Shown here piece by piece: positions 36,843 through 46,443 of a stretch of 64,000 nucleotides of DNA. Each line of letters starts with the position of its first letter. The stretch's first letter is position 1. A model generated the notes under the pieces. It saw only the letters and a list, made by a program, of their open reading frames with translations, made no database searches and was not told where the DNA came from. Source of the stretch: Gluconobacter thailandicus F149-1 = NBRC 100600 (GTDB lineage Bacteria > Pseudomonadota > Alphaproteobacteria > Acetobacterales > Acetobacteraceae); the NCBI RefSeq assembly GCF_000964465.1, contig NZ_BANH01000024.1, forward strand, positions 173,749 through 237,748, given 5' to 3'. Both the position numbers and the translations under genes were made by a program.

Positions 36843-37811
36843 ATGAAGACTGCCGCCGCGATCGAGGTCCGTGACCTCCGCAAGACGTATCAGGTCCGCG
36901 ATGGCGGAAGCTGGCGTGGAAAGACGCGTGAAATCACGGCGCTGGACGGCATTTCCTTTACTGTTCCGGCTGGTGAAATTGCCGGGTTCATCGGTCCGAA
37001 CGGGGCGGGGAAATCCACGGCCATCAAGATCCTGTCCGGCATTCTTCGTCCGACATCCGGCACGGTACGCGTTGGGGATCTGGTTCCGTGGGAGAACCGG
37101 ATTGCGCATGTGGCGCGCATTGGCGTGGTGTTCGGGCAGCGAACGCAGTTGTGGTGGGATCTGTCCGTCGCCGAAGGGCTGGCGCTTCTGCGCGATATTT
37201 ACAGCGTGGAGCCAGAACGGTTCAGACGGAACCGGGACCGTCTGGCTGAGGCGCTGGACCTGAATGGCATCATGGACCAATCCGTCCGCCAGCTGTCGCT
37301 GGGGCAGCGGATGCGGGCGGAAATTGCTGCGGCCCTGATCCATGATCCGGATGTGGTCATCCTCGATGAACCGACGATCGGGCTGGATGCGCCTTCCAAG
37401 CTGGCGGTACGTGCTTTCGTGAGGGATCTTCGCCGGGAACGCGGCACGACAGTTCTCCTGACCACCCATGACATGCACGACATCGAAGCTCTGGCCGACC
37501 GGGTGATCGTCATCGGGCATGGCCGTATTCTGGCGGACAGCCCATTTGAGGCGCTTCAGGCCACAACACTGTCCGAACGCATTCTGGAAGCCGATTTCAC
37601 GGGACCGCCGCCGGACCTGTTCCTTCCAGACGGCGCTGTGGAAACCGAGCGCGGAACACGCTGCGTGACCATCACGTTCGATCCGCAACGCCTCCCTGCT
37701 CCGGCCCTTGTTGCGCACCTTTCCAAGCTGCCGGGTCTGGGCGATCTACGGATCGGCCGCCCGGCGATTGAAGAGATCATCACACGCTTTTACGCGGATC
37801 ATGCCTCGTGA
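36843..37811 (+). CDS. ABC exporter ATP-binding protein (COG4586-like)
   Basis: 322 residues. Walker A GPNGAGKSTAIK, the signature-type LSLGQRMRAE, Walker B VVILDEPTIGLD and the switch His in LLTTHDMHD are intact. The gap RKTYQVRDGGSWRGK before the core and the long C-terminal tail fit COG4586. Start at MKTAAAIEVRD (36843). It overlaps the first permease gene by four bases; the three genes form one exporter, substrate unknown. Confidence 0.9.
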   Translation: MKTAAAIEVRDLRKTYQVRDGGSWRGKTREITALDGISFTVPAGEIAGFIGPNGAGKSTAIKILSGILRPTSGTVRVGDLVPWENRIAHVARIGVVFGQRTQLWWDLSVAEGLALLRDIYSVEPERFRRNRDRLAEALDLNGIMDQSVRQLSLGQRMRAEIAAALIHDPDVVILDEPTIGLDAPSKLAVRAFVRDLRRERGTTVLLTTHDMHDIEALADRVIVIGHGRILADSPFEALQATTLSERILEADFTGPPPDLFLPDGAVETERGTRCVTITFDPQRLPAPALVAHLSKLPGLGDLRIGRPAIEEIITRFYADHAS

Positions 37812-38632
37812 CGATCCGCCCGTATGTGACGTCCTTCGTCCTGCAATGGAAAATCGGGCTGCGGTACCGCCTTGCCGTTTTGGCGGGACTGGTTGCGCAG
37901 ATGTGGTTCGGGGCGATCTCGCTGATGGCCTATGCGGCCGTGTATCACCACGCCCCCGACGTGAATGCGCCGATGACGCTTCGACAGGCCATGACCTACA
38001 CATGGATTCAGCAGTCGTTTTTCACGCTGCTCCCTCTTGGCTGCCTACCCGCGATTGGCGAGGCCGCAAAGAGTGGGGCGATTGTCTATGATCTGCTTCG
38101 CCCGGTGGATCTGTGGAACTGGTGGCTCTCCGCGTCCCTTGCCCGTCTTCTGGGTAACGCAGTTCCCCGTGCCATTCTTCTGGCTGTCGTCGCTGGTCCT
38201 CTGGCAGCACTCGTCGGGCTGAACGGCTGGAGCCTCGCCCCACCCGCGTCTTTTGAAGCCGCCCTTCTGGCGGTTGTATCCTTTGTTCTGGGGGCCTTCA
38301 TTTCAGCCAGCATCGTGATGTGGTGGAACATCATCGCCGCTCGCACCCTGTCGCCCCTTGGCACCTATGCCGTGGGAACGCCTTTGGCTGTTCTGCTGTC
38401 TGGCATGCTGTTGCCGCTTCCGCTTTATCCGGACTGGGCGCGGGAACTGCTGCTGCTCCAGCCCTTCGCAGGCATTTCGGATATTCCGATCCGGCTTTAC
38501 ATGGGCATGCCCATTCCGGGTGGCATTCTGGCGGCTCTTGGGATCCAGTGTTTCTGGCTACTGGCACTGACCGTTATCGGACGTTTCTGGATGAATCGCA
38601 CCGTGTCGAGGATGGAGGTTCAGGGCGCATGA
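37808..38632 (+). CDS. ABC-2 type permease, first subunit
   Basis: 274 residues with six predicted helices and no ATPase motifs. It opens TIRPYVTSFVLQWKIGLRYR, a pattern seen in COG4587-type permeases that pair with COG4586 ATPases. GTG start in an overlap with the ATPase gene, and an ATGA overlap with the second permease, so all three are coupled. The two permeases probably form a heterodimer in the inner membrane. Confidence 0.85.
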   Translation: MTIRPYVTSFVLQWKIGLRYRLAVLAGLVAQMWFGAISLMAYAAVYHHAPDVNAPMTLRQAMTYTWIQQSFFTLLPLGCLPAIGEAAKSGAIVYDLLRPVDLWNWWLSASLARLLGNAVPRAILLAVVAGPLAALVGLNGWSLAPPASFEAALLAVVSFVLGAFISASIVMWWNIIAARTLSPLGTYAVGTPLAVLLSGMLLPLPLYPDWARELLLLQPFAGISDIPIRLYMGMPIPGGILAALGIQCFWLLALTVIGRFWMNRTVSRMEVQGA

Positions 38633-39429
38633 ATGCCTTTACGCTCTATCGTCGGATGGCTGGCGCCTCGATCAAGGCGCAGCTTCGCTATCCCGGAACC
38701 TTCGCCCTTCAACTTGTCGGCAATTTTGTCACGACGCTGCTGAGTTTCTTCGGCATCTGGAGCCTGTTCCACAGGTTTGGCAGCATTGCGGGCTGGGATA
38801 TTGGAGCAGTCGCCGTTCTGTATGGACTGGTGAACGTCTCTTTTTCAGTAGCCGAAACGCTTGGTCGTGGCTTTGATGTTTTCGGCAGCGAATACGTCAA
38901 GACCGGTTCGTTTGACCGGCTGTTGCTTCGCCCACGCTCAACGCTGGTTCTTCTGCTCGGGCATGAACTTCGCCTGCGCTCGATCGGTCGTTTTCTTCAG
39001 GGCGCGTTTGTTCTGGGAGCGGGTTTCTGGCTGTCCCCTCATGTCTCGTGGAATACGGTGTGGCTCCTGCCCTGGGCTGTCATGGGCGGAGCTGTGATGT
39101 TTCTCGGCATCCTGATTGGTCAGGCTGCTCTGTGTTTCATCACGGTGGAGGGGCTGGAGGTCGTGAACGTGCTGACCTATGGCGGCGTGGAAGCGGGACA
39201 GTACCCGCTGACCATGTTCGCTCGATGGCTGCGGCGTTTCCTGACATGGGCCCTTCCGCTCTCCGCCGTCTGCTACTACCCGGCCCTCGCCATGCTGAAC
39301 CACCCGGACCCGCTGGGAATGCCGGTTTGGTTCGGCCTCCTGTCCCCCGCCATGGGCTTCGTCTTTCTCGCCCTCATGGTGCTGTGGTGGCGGCGCGGAG
39401 TTGCAGGGTATGTCTCCAGCGGGAGTTGA
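38629..39429 (+). CDS. ABC-2 type permease, second subunit
   Basis: 266 residues with six helices, starting MNAFTLYRRMAGASIKAQLRYP, close in layout to COG3694-type permeases. The conserved internal motif FGSEYVKTGSFDRLLLRP (loop before the third helix) is typical. The frame is open from 38320, but the ATGA overlap with the first permease decides the start. Last gene of the exporter operon; its stop is 2 nt from the convergent DUF805 gene. Confidence 0.85.
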   Translation: MNAFTLYRRMAGASIKAQLRYPGTFALQLVGNFVTTLLSFFGIWSLFHRFGSIAGWDIGAVAVLYGLVNVSFSVAETLGRGFDVFGSEYVKTGSFDRLLLRPRSTLVLLLGHELRLRSIGRFLQGAFVLGAGFWLSPHVSWNTVWLLPWAVMGGAVMFLGILIGQAALCFITVEGLEVVNVLTYGGVEAGQYPLTMFARWLRRFLTWALPLSAVCYYPALAMLNHPDPLGMPVWFGLLSPAMGFVFLALMVLWWRRGVAGYVSSGS

Positions 39430-39431
39430 GG

Positions 39432-40007
39432 CTATTTAGCCGGATAGCCCCACTTGTTGATGCGAGGGTCGGTGTCGAAGCACATCATGATGAACAGCGG
39501 AATTATTCCAATTATCGTGAAATAAAGCAGGACCCACCACCCCGAACGGCCGCTGTCATGCAGTCGCCGCACCGAAACGCTGAGGTCCACGACAAAGAGG
39601 TAAATCCACGCAAAAAAGCTGGCAATGCCCAGCAGCCCGATAACTACTCCCCCGTTATGTCTGAGATCATGGGAGATCAGAGACGACAGGATGGAGCAGA
39701 AAATCACGAAAATCCTGAAATACCAGTATTCCTTCCTGCGAGAACGGCCCTGAAAATCGGTGACCTTCCGAAAACAGGAACGGATGGCCTCTGCGAAAGA
39801 TATATCCGCGGCCGGGGACGCCACCTGAACATCCAGGAACACATTATTCGCCATCGTACCCCAAGGCTCGAAATCGACCCGCTGCCCCTTCATGGGGGCC
39901 AGAGCCTCCCGCCAGTTCGTCTTCGAAAAGGAATACCGGACGTCCTGATCATTCAGGATCACGCCTTCGCCCGTCAGAGTGTCAAATCCGAGAACCGTCC
40001 CCTTCAT
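39432..40007 (-). CDS. DUF805 membrane protein with OB-like N-terminus
   Basis: 191 residues. The first about 60 residues (MKGTVLGFDTLTGEGVILND and following VRYSFSKTNW, QRVDFEPWG) resemble a cold-shock-type OB fold. The remainder is a DUF805 membrane domain with four helices and the motifs RSRRKEYWYF and SVRRLHDSGRSGWW. DUF805 function is unknown. The ATG at 40007 has AGGGAGAG upstream; an in-frame GTG lies two codons earlier. Confidence 0.85.
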   Translation of the reverse strand: MKGTVLGFDTLTGEGVILNDQDVRYSFSKTNWREALAPMKGQRVDFEPWGTMANNVFLDVQVASPAADISFAEAIRSCFRKVTDFQGRSRRKEYWYFRIFVIFCSILSSLISHDLRHNGGVVIGLLGIASFFAWIYLFVVDLSVSVRRLHDSGRSGWWVLLYFTIIGIIPLFIMMCFDTDPRINKWGYPAK

Positions 40008-40194
40008 GGGCACTCTCCCTGCAAGTCCCCTCTGCAGGATTGCAGGGTATGACGCGTCATTTGTTACGGAATGCTACATTCATGTCCAGCCGTGATAGCC
40101 GAAAGAGCCTCTCTCCTCTTTGCCAGATCATTGCTTGGGTTGAGGAACGGAGATGCAGTATGCTTTCCGCCCTTAGCCACAGATTTGTCCGGAC

Positions 40195-41244
40195 ATGACC
40201 TCAGAATCCCATCACGCCTGCGCGCATGACCATGCGGATCATGCCCACGATCACTCACACGGCCATGACCACGCGCATGGCGGGCACGATCACAGCCATG
40301 ATCATGGCCACGATTCCTGTGACGGACATGACCATGGGTTTGGCTTTGGACACGCTCATGTGCACGCCCCTGCCAGCTTTGGCCGGGCTTTCGCCATCGG
40401 GATCTTACTGAATACGGTTTATGTCATTGCGGAAGCCCTTTGGGGCGTCTGGGCACACTCCCTGTCCCTGCTGGCAGACGCGGGACACAACCTTTCAGAC
40501 ATTCTCGGTCTGGGTGCGGCCTGGCTGGCGGAAAGTCTGGCCCGGCGCGCGCCGACCACGCGTTTCACCTATGGTCTGCGCCGGTCCACCATCCTTGCAG
40601 CCTTCGTGAATGCAACGGTCCTGCTGCTGGTTACGGGCGGCATCATCTGGGAAGCCATCGTCCGGCTTTTTGTTCACACTCCGGTTGAAGGCATGGCCGT
40701 CAGTTGGGTCGCGCTTGTTGGTATTGCGGTCAACGCCGTCACGGCACTCCTCTTCATGAAGGGGGCCTCCAATGATCTCAACATCCGTGGCGCATTCCTG
40801 CATATGGCATCAGACGCCATGATGTCCTTCGCTGTGGTCATTGCAGGGCTTCTGATCGCCTGGACGGGCTTTCAGATCATTGATCCGATTGTCAGCCTCA
40901 TCGTGTCAGCCTCCATCATTATGGCGACATGGTCCTTGCTCAAAGGCTCGGTTTCCCTTTCTCTGGATGGTGTGCCATCGGGAATTGTTCCCGCCGATGT
41001 GCAGACTGCTCTCCTTGAGGTTCCAGGCGTCTGCGGGCTGCATCATCTGCATATCTGGCCTATGAGCACGACGGAAACTGCTCTGACCGTGCATCTTCTC
41101 CGTGAAGAAACGGCTGCGCAGACACCCGAGCAGATCATCACGCAGGCAAGCGTGATTCTGCGGGAGAAATTTGGTATTTCCCATCCGACTTTCCAGATCG
41201 AGAGCCCACCAGCGTCCTGCGATCTTCAACAGGCCTGCTGCTAA
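40195..41244 (+). CDS. CDF family metal efflux protein, His-rich N-terminus
   Basis: 349 residues. The first about 60 residues are a His/Asp repeat (HDHxHxHDH type) likely to bind Zn or Co. The ZitB/CzcD-like core follows, with the metal-site motifs SLLADAGHNLSDILGL (His and Asp in helix II) and HMASDAMMSF (helix V), then a short cytosolic domain with HHLHIWPMS. It would expel Zn2+ or similar ions with protons. A second CDF gene of another subgroup follows 8 nt later. Confidence 0.93.
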   Translation: MTSESHHACAHDHADHAHDHSHGHDHAHGGHDHSHDHGHDSCDGHDHGFGFGHAHVHAPASFGRAFAIGILLNTVYVIAEALWGVWAHSLSLLADAGHNLSDILGLGAAWLAESLARRAPTTRFTYGLRRSTILAAFVNATVLLLVTGGIIWEAIVRLFVHTPVEGMAVSWVALVGIAVNAVTALLFMKGASNDLNIRGAFLHMASDAMMSFAVVIAGLLIAWTGFQIIDPIVSLIVSASIIMATWSLLKGSVSLSLDGVPSGIVPADVQTALLEVPGVCGLHHLHIWPMSTTETALTVHLLREETAAQTPEQIITQASVILREKFGISHPTFQIESPPASCDLQQACC

Positions 41245-41252
41245 GGACCTTC

Positions 41253-42146
41253 ATGCCTTCCACCCGTATCAAGATTGCCCGCGCTTCCATCGGGGTGAGC
41301 GTGGTGGTTCTGGCCATCAAATACGCGGCGTTCTGGGTCTCCGGCTCCGATGCGCTGCTGTCGGATGCCATTGAGACCATTCTGAATGTTATTGCCGCTG
41401 TTGGAACACTGTGGGCGCTCTCCATCGCGGCCTTGCCTGCTGACGATAATCATCCCTACGGCCACGGCAAGGCGGAATATCTGTCTGCCGTCATTGAAGG
41501 CGTTCTGGTTGTTCTGACGGCGCTCGGAATCCTGGTCGTGGCTGTGCATGACTGGATACATCCGATGCCGGTCCATGCTCCGTTCCAGGGTGTCGCCCTG
41601 AATGCACTGGCCGGTGTGGTCAATCTTATCTGGGCACGCATGCTGATCGGCTTTGGCCGGAAGAACTCGTCTCAGGCTCTGCTGGCCGCAGGCGAACACG
41701 TACAGTCTGACGTCTGGACGACCGTTGCGCTGATCATTGGCGTCTCCCTGATCCCTCTGGTGAAGTGGGACCGTCTGGATGCTGTCCTCTCGGCACTGGT
41801 GGCCCTGAACGTCCTGCGCGCCGGGTTCTCCATGATGAGCATTTCCATGTCCGGCCTGATGGATGAGACGCCCGGCACTGACACGGTCGAGACCGTCAAA
41901 GGCATTATCTCCAGCAGCGGAACTGGCGCACTGGAAGCGCATGATCTACGGATGCGCAAGGTTGGGGTACTGCATTTCGTAGAATTCCACCTCGTGGTGC
42001 CCAGCGAAATGAGTGTGCATGACGCCCATGAGATCTGTGACAGCATCGAAGCCGCGCTTCGTGAGGAACTGGGGCGCGCTTCCATCCACATTCACGTCGA
42101 ACCTGCTGACAAGGCCAAGCATTCCGGCGTTCTGGTCCTGTCCTAA
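41253..42146 (+). CDS. CDF family metal transporter, FieF-like
   Basis: 297 residues. Helix II carries DALLSDAIETILN (Asp pair without the His of ZitB), and HPYGHGKAEYLSA plus HVQSDVWTTVALI are typical of the FieF/MMT group that moves Fe, Mn or Zn. The cytosolic domain has LHFVEFHLVVPSEMSVHDAH. Cotranscribed with the upstream His-rich CDF gene and with sdaA 18 nt downstream. Confidence 0.92.
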   Translation: MPSTRIKIARASIGVSVVVLAIKYAAFWVSGSDALLSDAIETILNVIAAVGTLWALSIAALPADDNHPYGHGKAEYLSAVIEGVLVVLTALGILVVAVHDWIHPMPVHAPFQGVALNALAGVVNLIWARMLIGFGRKNSSQALLAAGEHVQSDVWTTVALIIGVSLIPLVKWDRLDAVLSALVALNVLRAGFSMMSISMSGLMDETPGTDTVETVKGIISSSGTGALEAHDLRMRKVGVLHFVEFHLVVPSEMSVHDAHEICDSIEAALREELGRASIHIHVEPADKAKHSGVLVLS

Positions 42147-42164
42147 GCGCCGGAGCCTTCTGAT

Positions 42165-43526
42165 ATGATCAGTCTTTTCGACCTGTTCCGCATCGGGCTC
42201 GGCCCCTCCTCGTCTCATACGGTTGGCCCCATGCGGGCGGGACTGGCCTTCGTGCAGAACCTGCCTGCCGGCACCGAAATCCAACGTATTCAAGTCACGC
42301 TTTATGGCTCTCTCGCCTGGACAGGTGCGGGACATGCGACGGATACCGCCGTACTTCTCGGCCTCGAAGGATGGCTGCCGGATGACATTGCTCCGGATCA
42401 CGCGCGACACGTCATTGAGACGATCCAGTCTACGAAACGCCTGACGGTGAATGGCCAGACTATCTTTTTCGATCCAGCGTCAGATGTTGTGTTCGACTAC
42501 GAGACCGTTCCGCCTGTTCATCCGAACACACTGCAATTCGAAGCCTTCAGCGATGACGGCAACTCCATTGCCTGTGAGCGATACTGCTCCATCGGCGGGG
42601 GCTTCATCGTTCCGGAAGACACCTCCCCGGCGACCAAGGTCATCCCATCCGTCAGCGTTCCCTATGATGTGACATCCGGGCACAAACTGCTGGAAGACTG
42701 CCGGGGTACGGGGTTGAGCATTGCCGGTCTTATCCGCGCCAATGAAACAACATTGCGAGCCGATCAAGACGTCACGGCCTATATTGATCGCATCCTCGAT
42801 ACGATGATGGACTGCATTGACCGTGGCCTCAAGGAAGACGGCGTCCTTCCCGGCAAGCTACACGTCAAACGACGGGCCCCCGCCCTCTTTCGGAAACTGG
42901 AAAGCGGCATCCGCTGGAACCAGCGGGCACCGCATGAGATCATGGATTGGGTGAGCCTCTTCGCCATTGCCGTGAATGAAGAGAACGCTGCGGGAGGCCG
43001 GGTTGTGACGGCGCCGACCAATGGCGCGTCGGGCGTTATCCCTGCTGTCCTGCGGTATTATCGCGACTTCTGCCCCGGTGCATCTCGCGAAGGGATGCGA
43101 GAGTTTCTTTTGACGGCCACCGCCATTGGCGCGCTGTTCAAGCGCAACGCATCCATTTCCGGGGCGGAAGTCGGGTGTCAGGGCGAAGTGGGCGTCGCGT
43201 GCTCCATGGCGGCTGCCGGGCTTGCCGCAGCACTGGGAGCCACGCCTGATCAGGTAGAAAATGCCGCAGAAATTGGCATGGAACACCATCTGGGCATGAC
43301 CTGTGATCCCGTCGGAGGGCTGGTACAGATCCCGTGCATTGAACGGAACGCCTTTGGCGCCATCAAGGCCATCAATGCAGCGTCTCTCGCGATGCGGGGC
43401 GATGGTGTACATCATGTTTCGCTGGATCAGGTCATTCGAACGATGCGGGAAACCGGCGCAGACATGAACCATCGTTACAAGGAAACCTCACTGGGCGGTC
43501 TGGCGGTCAGCTTTCCGGAATGCTGA
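42165..43526 (+). CDS. sdaA: L-serine ammonia-lyase, iron-sulfur dependent
   Basis: 453 residues, single-chain SdaA. Deaminates L-serine to pyruvate with a [4Fe-4S] cluster. The N-terminal block LFDLFRIGLGPSSSHTVGPMRAG is diagnostic. The cluster cysteines fall in CQGEVGVACSMAAAG and MTCDPVGGLVQIPCIERN, and APTNGASGVIPAVLRYY is conserved. Length is normal. It follows the CDF pair with a short gap. Confidence 0.95.
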   Translation: MISLFDLFRIGLGPSSSHTVGPMRAGLAFVQNLPAGTEIQRIQVTLYGSLAWTGAGHATDTAVLLGLEGWLPDDIAPDHARHVIETIQSTKRLTVNGQTIFFDPASDVVFDYETVPPVHPNTLQFEAFSDDGNSIACERYCSIGGGFIVPEDTSPATKVIPSVSVPYDVTSGHKLLEDCRGTGLSIAGLIRANETTLRADQDVTAYIDRILDTMMDCIDRGLKEDGVLPGKLHVKRRAPALFRKLESGIRWNQRAPHEIMDWVSLFAIAVNEENAAGGRVVTAPTNGASGVIPAVLRYYRDFCPGASREGMREFLLTATAIGALFKRNASISGAEVGCQGEVGVACSMAAAGLAAALGATPDQVENAAEIGMEHHLGMTCDPVGGLVQIPCIERNAFGAIKAINAASLAMRGDGVHHVSLDQVIRTMRETGADMNHRYKETSLGGLAVSFPEC

Positions 43527-43680
43527 TGCGTCTTTTCCGGTTATTGCACTGATTTTCCACTTGATCGGTTCAGACTGCTTGACCCGGCGCGAAGAAGACT
43601 GGCAGGACCGGAACTGTAACGCGCGGATATGAACCGGGCGTATCTTCCCTTGCCCGACACTCCTTCCCGGACGTCTTCCA

Positions 43681-45138
43681 TTGGCCGATACTTCGCCCCA
43701 ACTCTCTGAATCCGCACCCAAGCCGATTCCCCCTGCGCATCTGTCCTCACGACATGCGCTACGGCGTAAAGACCGTATCCATCATCTGCGCCGTTCTGCC
43801 CGCGCCACCACGACGCAGTGGCGCCGGACGGTCATTTACTGGATCGGCGCGGTTCTGGTCGGCGTCATTGCTGTTCTTTTTACACGCATGGGCGACGGGG
43901 CGGCAGATCTGCGGTCCAGAATTATCGCCTGGCACCCCTGGGCCATGCTGTTTGTGGCGCCAGCCGGTCTGGCCTTCATCACATGGATGACCCGCACGCT
44001 CTTCAAGGGCGCTCAGGGTTCAGGCATTCCGCAGACGATTGCGACCCTCCACATCGACAATTACACGGTGGTGGACCGGGTTCTGTCGCTCAAGATTTCA
44101 GTCGGCAAGATCCTGCTGACCTGTCTGGGGCTGATCTGCGGCGCTTCGATTGGGCGTGAAGGCCCAAGCGTGCAGGTTGGGGCATCCGTCATGCATGGTT
44201 TTTCCCGCCTGCTCGGACAGTCCAATATCGCGGCCAAACGCAGCATGATCCTTGCAGGGGGCGCGGCTGGTATGGCCGCGGCATTCAATACCCCTCTGGC
44301 CGGGATCGTCTTTGCCATTGAAGAACTGTCCCATTCCTTCGAGCAGCGTACATCCGGTCGAACCCTGACGGTCGTTGTGGTTTCCGGTGTCACAGCCATC
44401 GCGCTACTGGGGAACTACACCTATTTCGGCCATGCCGACGTTGATATTCCCGTGGGCACTGCCTGGATTGCGGTGCTGACCTGCGGCATCCTCGGTGGTC
44501 TGGCCGGCGGCACCTTTGCGGCGCTCGTCATCAAAGCCTCCCGTGGCCTTCCCGGCCCAGTCGGACGCTTTGCCGGACAACGCCCGATTGCCTTCGCTGC
44601 GGCCTGTGGGCTGGTTCTGGCCATCATCGGCCTGATTTCAAAGGGAACGACTTACGGCACGGGCTACGCACAGGCCCGCGCCATTTTCGCAGGAACTGAG
44701 CACTATCCGGCCTCCTTCTTTCTGCTGAAATATCTGGCGATGCTGGTGTCTTACTGCTCCGGAATTCCGGGGGGCATGTTTGCGCCTTCACTGGCCATCG
44801 GTGCAGCGATCGGCGGATGGATCGAACAGTTCCTGCCCCACACAACGCCGGGCGCTGTCGTGCTGCTCGGGACGGTCGCCTATTTCTGTGGTGTGGCGCA
44901 GTCCCCGCTAACGGCAACAATCATCGTAATGGAAATGTGCAACAACCAGCAGGTCACGCTGGCACTTCTGGCCACGTCATTCCTGGCGTTCGGCGTCTCG
45001 CGCATGGTCTGTCCGCGCCCGCTCTATACGGCGCTGGCCGACCGTTTCATGGAAGCGAATGAACGCGCCATGCGGCCTCCGCCAGCCGCCCCTGAACCAC
45101 CCGTCGCTCAGGCCAAAGACGCAGAAAAAACATCCTGA
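43681..45138 (+). CDS. ClC family chloride channel/antiporter
   Basis: 485 residues with about ten to twelve helices. Anion-site motifs are GSGIPQT, GREGPSVQVG and CSGIPGGMFAPSLAIGAAIGG; the glutamate of GREGP is the gating glutamate. ClC exchangers move Cl- against protons, often for acid resistance. The start is a TTG at 43681 with no clear ribosome site, so the N-terminus (basic RRKDRIHHLRR region) is uncertain. A Pro-rich tail ends the protein. A strong terminator follows. Confidence 0.9.
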   Translation: MADTSPQLSESAPKPIPPAHLSSRHALRRKDRIHHLRRSARATTTQWRRTVIYWIGAVLVGVIAVLFTRMGDGAADLRSRIIAWHPWAMLFVAPAGLAFITWMTRTLFKGAQGSGIPQTIATLHIDNYTVVDRVLSLKISVGKILLTCLGLICGASIGREGPSVQVGASVMHGFSRLLGQSNIAAKRSMILAGGAAGMAAAFNTPLAGIVFAIEELSHSFEQRTSGRTLTVVVVSGVTAIALLGNYTYFGHADVDIPVGTAWIAVLTCGILGGLAGGTFAALVIKASRGLPGPVGRFAGQRPIAFAAACGLVLAIIGLISKGTTYGTGYAQARAIFAGTEHYPASFFLLKYLAMLVSYCSGIPGGMFAPSLAIGAAIGGWIEQFLPHTTPGAVVLLGTVAYFCGVAQSPLTATIIVMEMCNNQQVTLALLATSFLAFGVSRMVCPRPLYTALADRFMEANERAMRPPPAAPEPPVAQAKDAEKTS

Positions 45139-45160
45139 TCTAAAGCCTGATCAAGCAGTC

Positions 45161-45200
45161 AACGGCAGAAGGCACACCCGCCTCCTGCCGTTTTTTTATT
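45161..45200 (+). terminator. Intrinsic terminator after the ClC gene
   Basis: Stem AACGGCAGAAGG / CCTCCTGCCGTT (one mismatch near the top) with a short loop, followed by seven T at 45191-45197. The T-run overlaps the last codons of the convergent acid phosphatase gene. Confidence 0.9.
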
Positions 45201-45984
45201 TCTCTGACAGGATGGAGTGCGCAGCCGCATCTGCCTCCACCGCGCATTCAGCAGCATCCGGAGCAGATGTCGTACCTTTCATGGCCCGCAGTTCTTCACG
45301 GGCCGCAGCGAGATCATCCTGAAGTTCCGGTGCAGCAAGCAAGGTATCCATTTCAGACGACGCGTTCAGGAAACCAGCCTGGACGTCAGATTTCCAATGC
45401 GCGCCACAGACGATCCGGCTCTCTCCAAAGACACGTCCACGTTGCAGGATCATTGTGGCATGCTCCGGCATCAGATGCGCCAACAGCAGCGCCATGCCAT
45501 ATCCCGCAGTCGTGTGGCCGGATGGATAGGACGAATGAAGGCCCAGCCCTTCCGGGGACGTGCAGATCGGCAGATTGGTTCCGACGAATGGGCGTGTCCG
45601 ATGCCAGTAGTGCTTGGCTTCGGACGTCCGATGAACAATCGGATTTTCCATCTGCTTCAGGACGCTGGCCAGATGAGGCGCTTTCGAAAGATCCAGCGTG
45701 TATCCCACCGCGCAGGAGAAATCCCGCACGAGATGCGGCACTTCCAGATCGGCATCCCGCTGAGCCAACGCCCAACGCGGAGTATCCTTCAGGGCGCGTG
45801 TTTCATGAAACACCTGATCATCATCTGCCTGTGCCGCACTGCCCGGAGCCGGCGGCGAAGGAAGGACCAATCGCGCGTCCGGAATGGCCGTTTCCGGCAG
45901 GATATGATGGGACGACGCAGTGCAGGCAGCGAGAAGCGTTGTGCACATCAGGAGCGTGGCAGACAGGCGAGCGGCGGTAATCAT
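45196..45984 (-). CDS. Class A non-specific acid phosphatase (PAP2-like) lipoprotein
   Basis: 262 residues with a lipoprotein signal peptide (lipobox LLAAC near residue 20). The three-part PAP2/class A motif is complete: KHYWHRTRPF, YPSGHT and SRIVCGAHWKSD, giving the phosphohistidine His and its partners. It would cleave phosphomonoesters in the periplasm. Length fits PhoN-type enzymes. It is convergent with the ClC gene. Confidence 0.92.
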   Translation of the reverse strand: MITAARLSATLLMCTTLLAACTASSHHILPETAIPDARLVLPSPPAPGSAAQADDDQVFHETRALKDTPRWALAQRDADLEVPHLVRDFSCAVGYTLDLSKAPHLASVLKQMENPIVHRTSEAKHYWHRTRPFVGTNLPICTSPEGLGLHSSYPSGHTTAGYGMALLLAHLMPEHATMILQRGRVFGESRIVCGAHWKSDVQAGFLNASSEMDTLLAAPELQDDLAAAREELRAMKGTTSAPDAAECAVEADAAAHSILSEK

Positions 45985-46161
45985 GCGTTTTGGGGTCTCA
46001 CAGAGTTGAAAAGACAGTTCGCCTTCATAATGTTCTCCAGGGATGGTCGGAAAGTGTTTCTTTGTGAACGTTGCATGGCAGTACCGCTTCTTCCTGCTGG
46101 CTGGCAGACCCTGCCCGTTGTGCCATCATGCCCCTAGAATTGTCCTTTTCAGGAGACTATC

Positions 46162-46443
46162 ATGTCCTCTACAGCCCCGCGCGTTTCGATCCGCTACTGC
46201 ACGCAATGCAACTGGCTCCTGCGTTCCGGATGGATGGCACAGGAACTGCTCTCCACGTTCGGGCAGGCTCTCGGTGAAGTGGCGCTTGTTCCTGACACAG
46301 GTGGCCGCTTCGAAATTCACGTCGATGACGTGCTGATCTGGGAGCGCAAGCGCGATGGCGGATTTCCTGGCCCAAAAGAGCTCAAGCAGCGCGTGCGGGA
46401 CGTGATCGCTCCGGAGCAGAACCTGGGTCACACTGATCGCTGA
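46162..46443 (+). CDS. SelT/SelW/SelH (Rdx) family protein, Cys form
   Basis: 93 residues with the thioredoxin-like SelW signature: RVSIRYCTQCNWLLRSGWMAQELLSTF, where CTQC is the redox motif with Cys in place of selenocysteine, and the late block GRFEIHVDDVLIWERKRDGGFPGPKELKQ. The family is thought to work with glutathione or thioredoxin; role unclear. AGGAG precedes the ATG. Its stop is directly adjacent to the stop of the convergent DinB-like gene. Confidence 0.92.
   Translation: MSSTAPRVSIRYCTQCNWLLRSGWMAQELLSTFGQALGEVALVPDTGGRFEIHVDDVLIWERKRDGGFPGPKELKQRVRDVIAPEQNLGHTDR

Noticed and set aside
39048..40052. 334-codon plus-strand ORF
   Set aside because: Overlaps the second ABC permease in another frame and runs antisense to the DUF805 gene; no motif.
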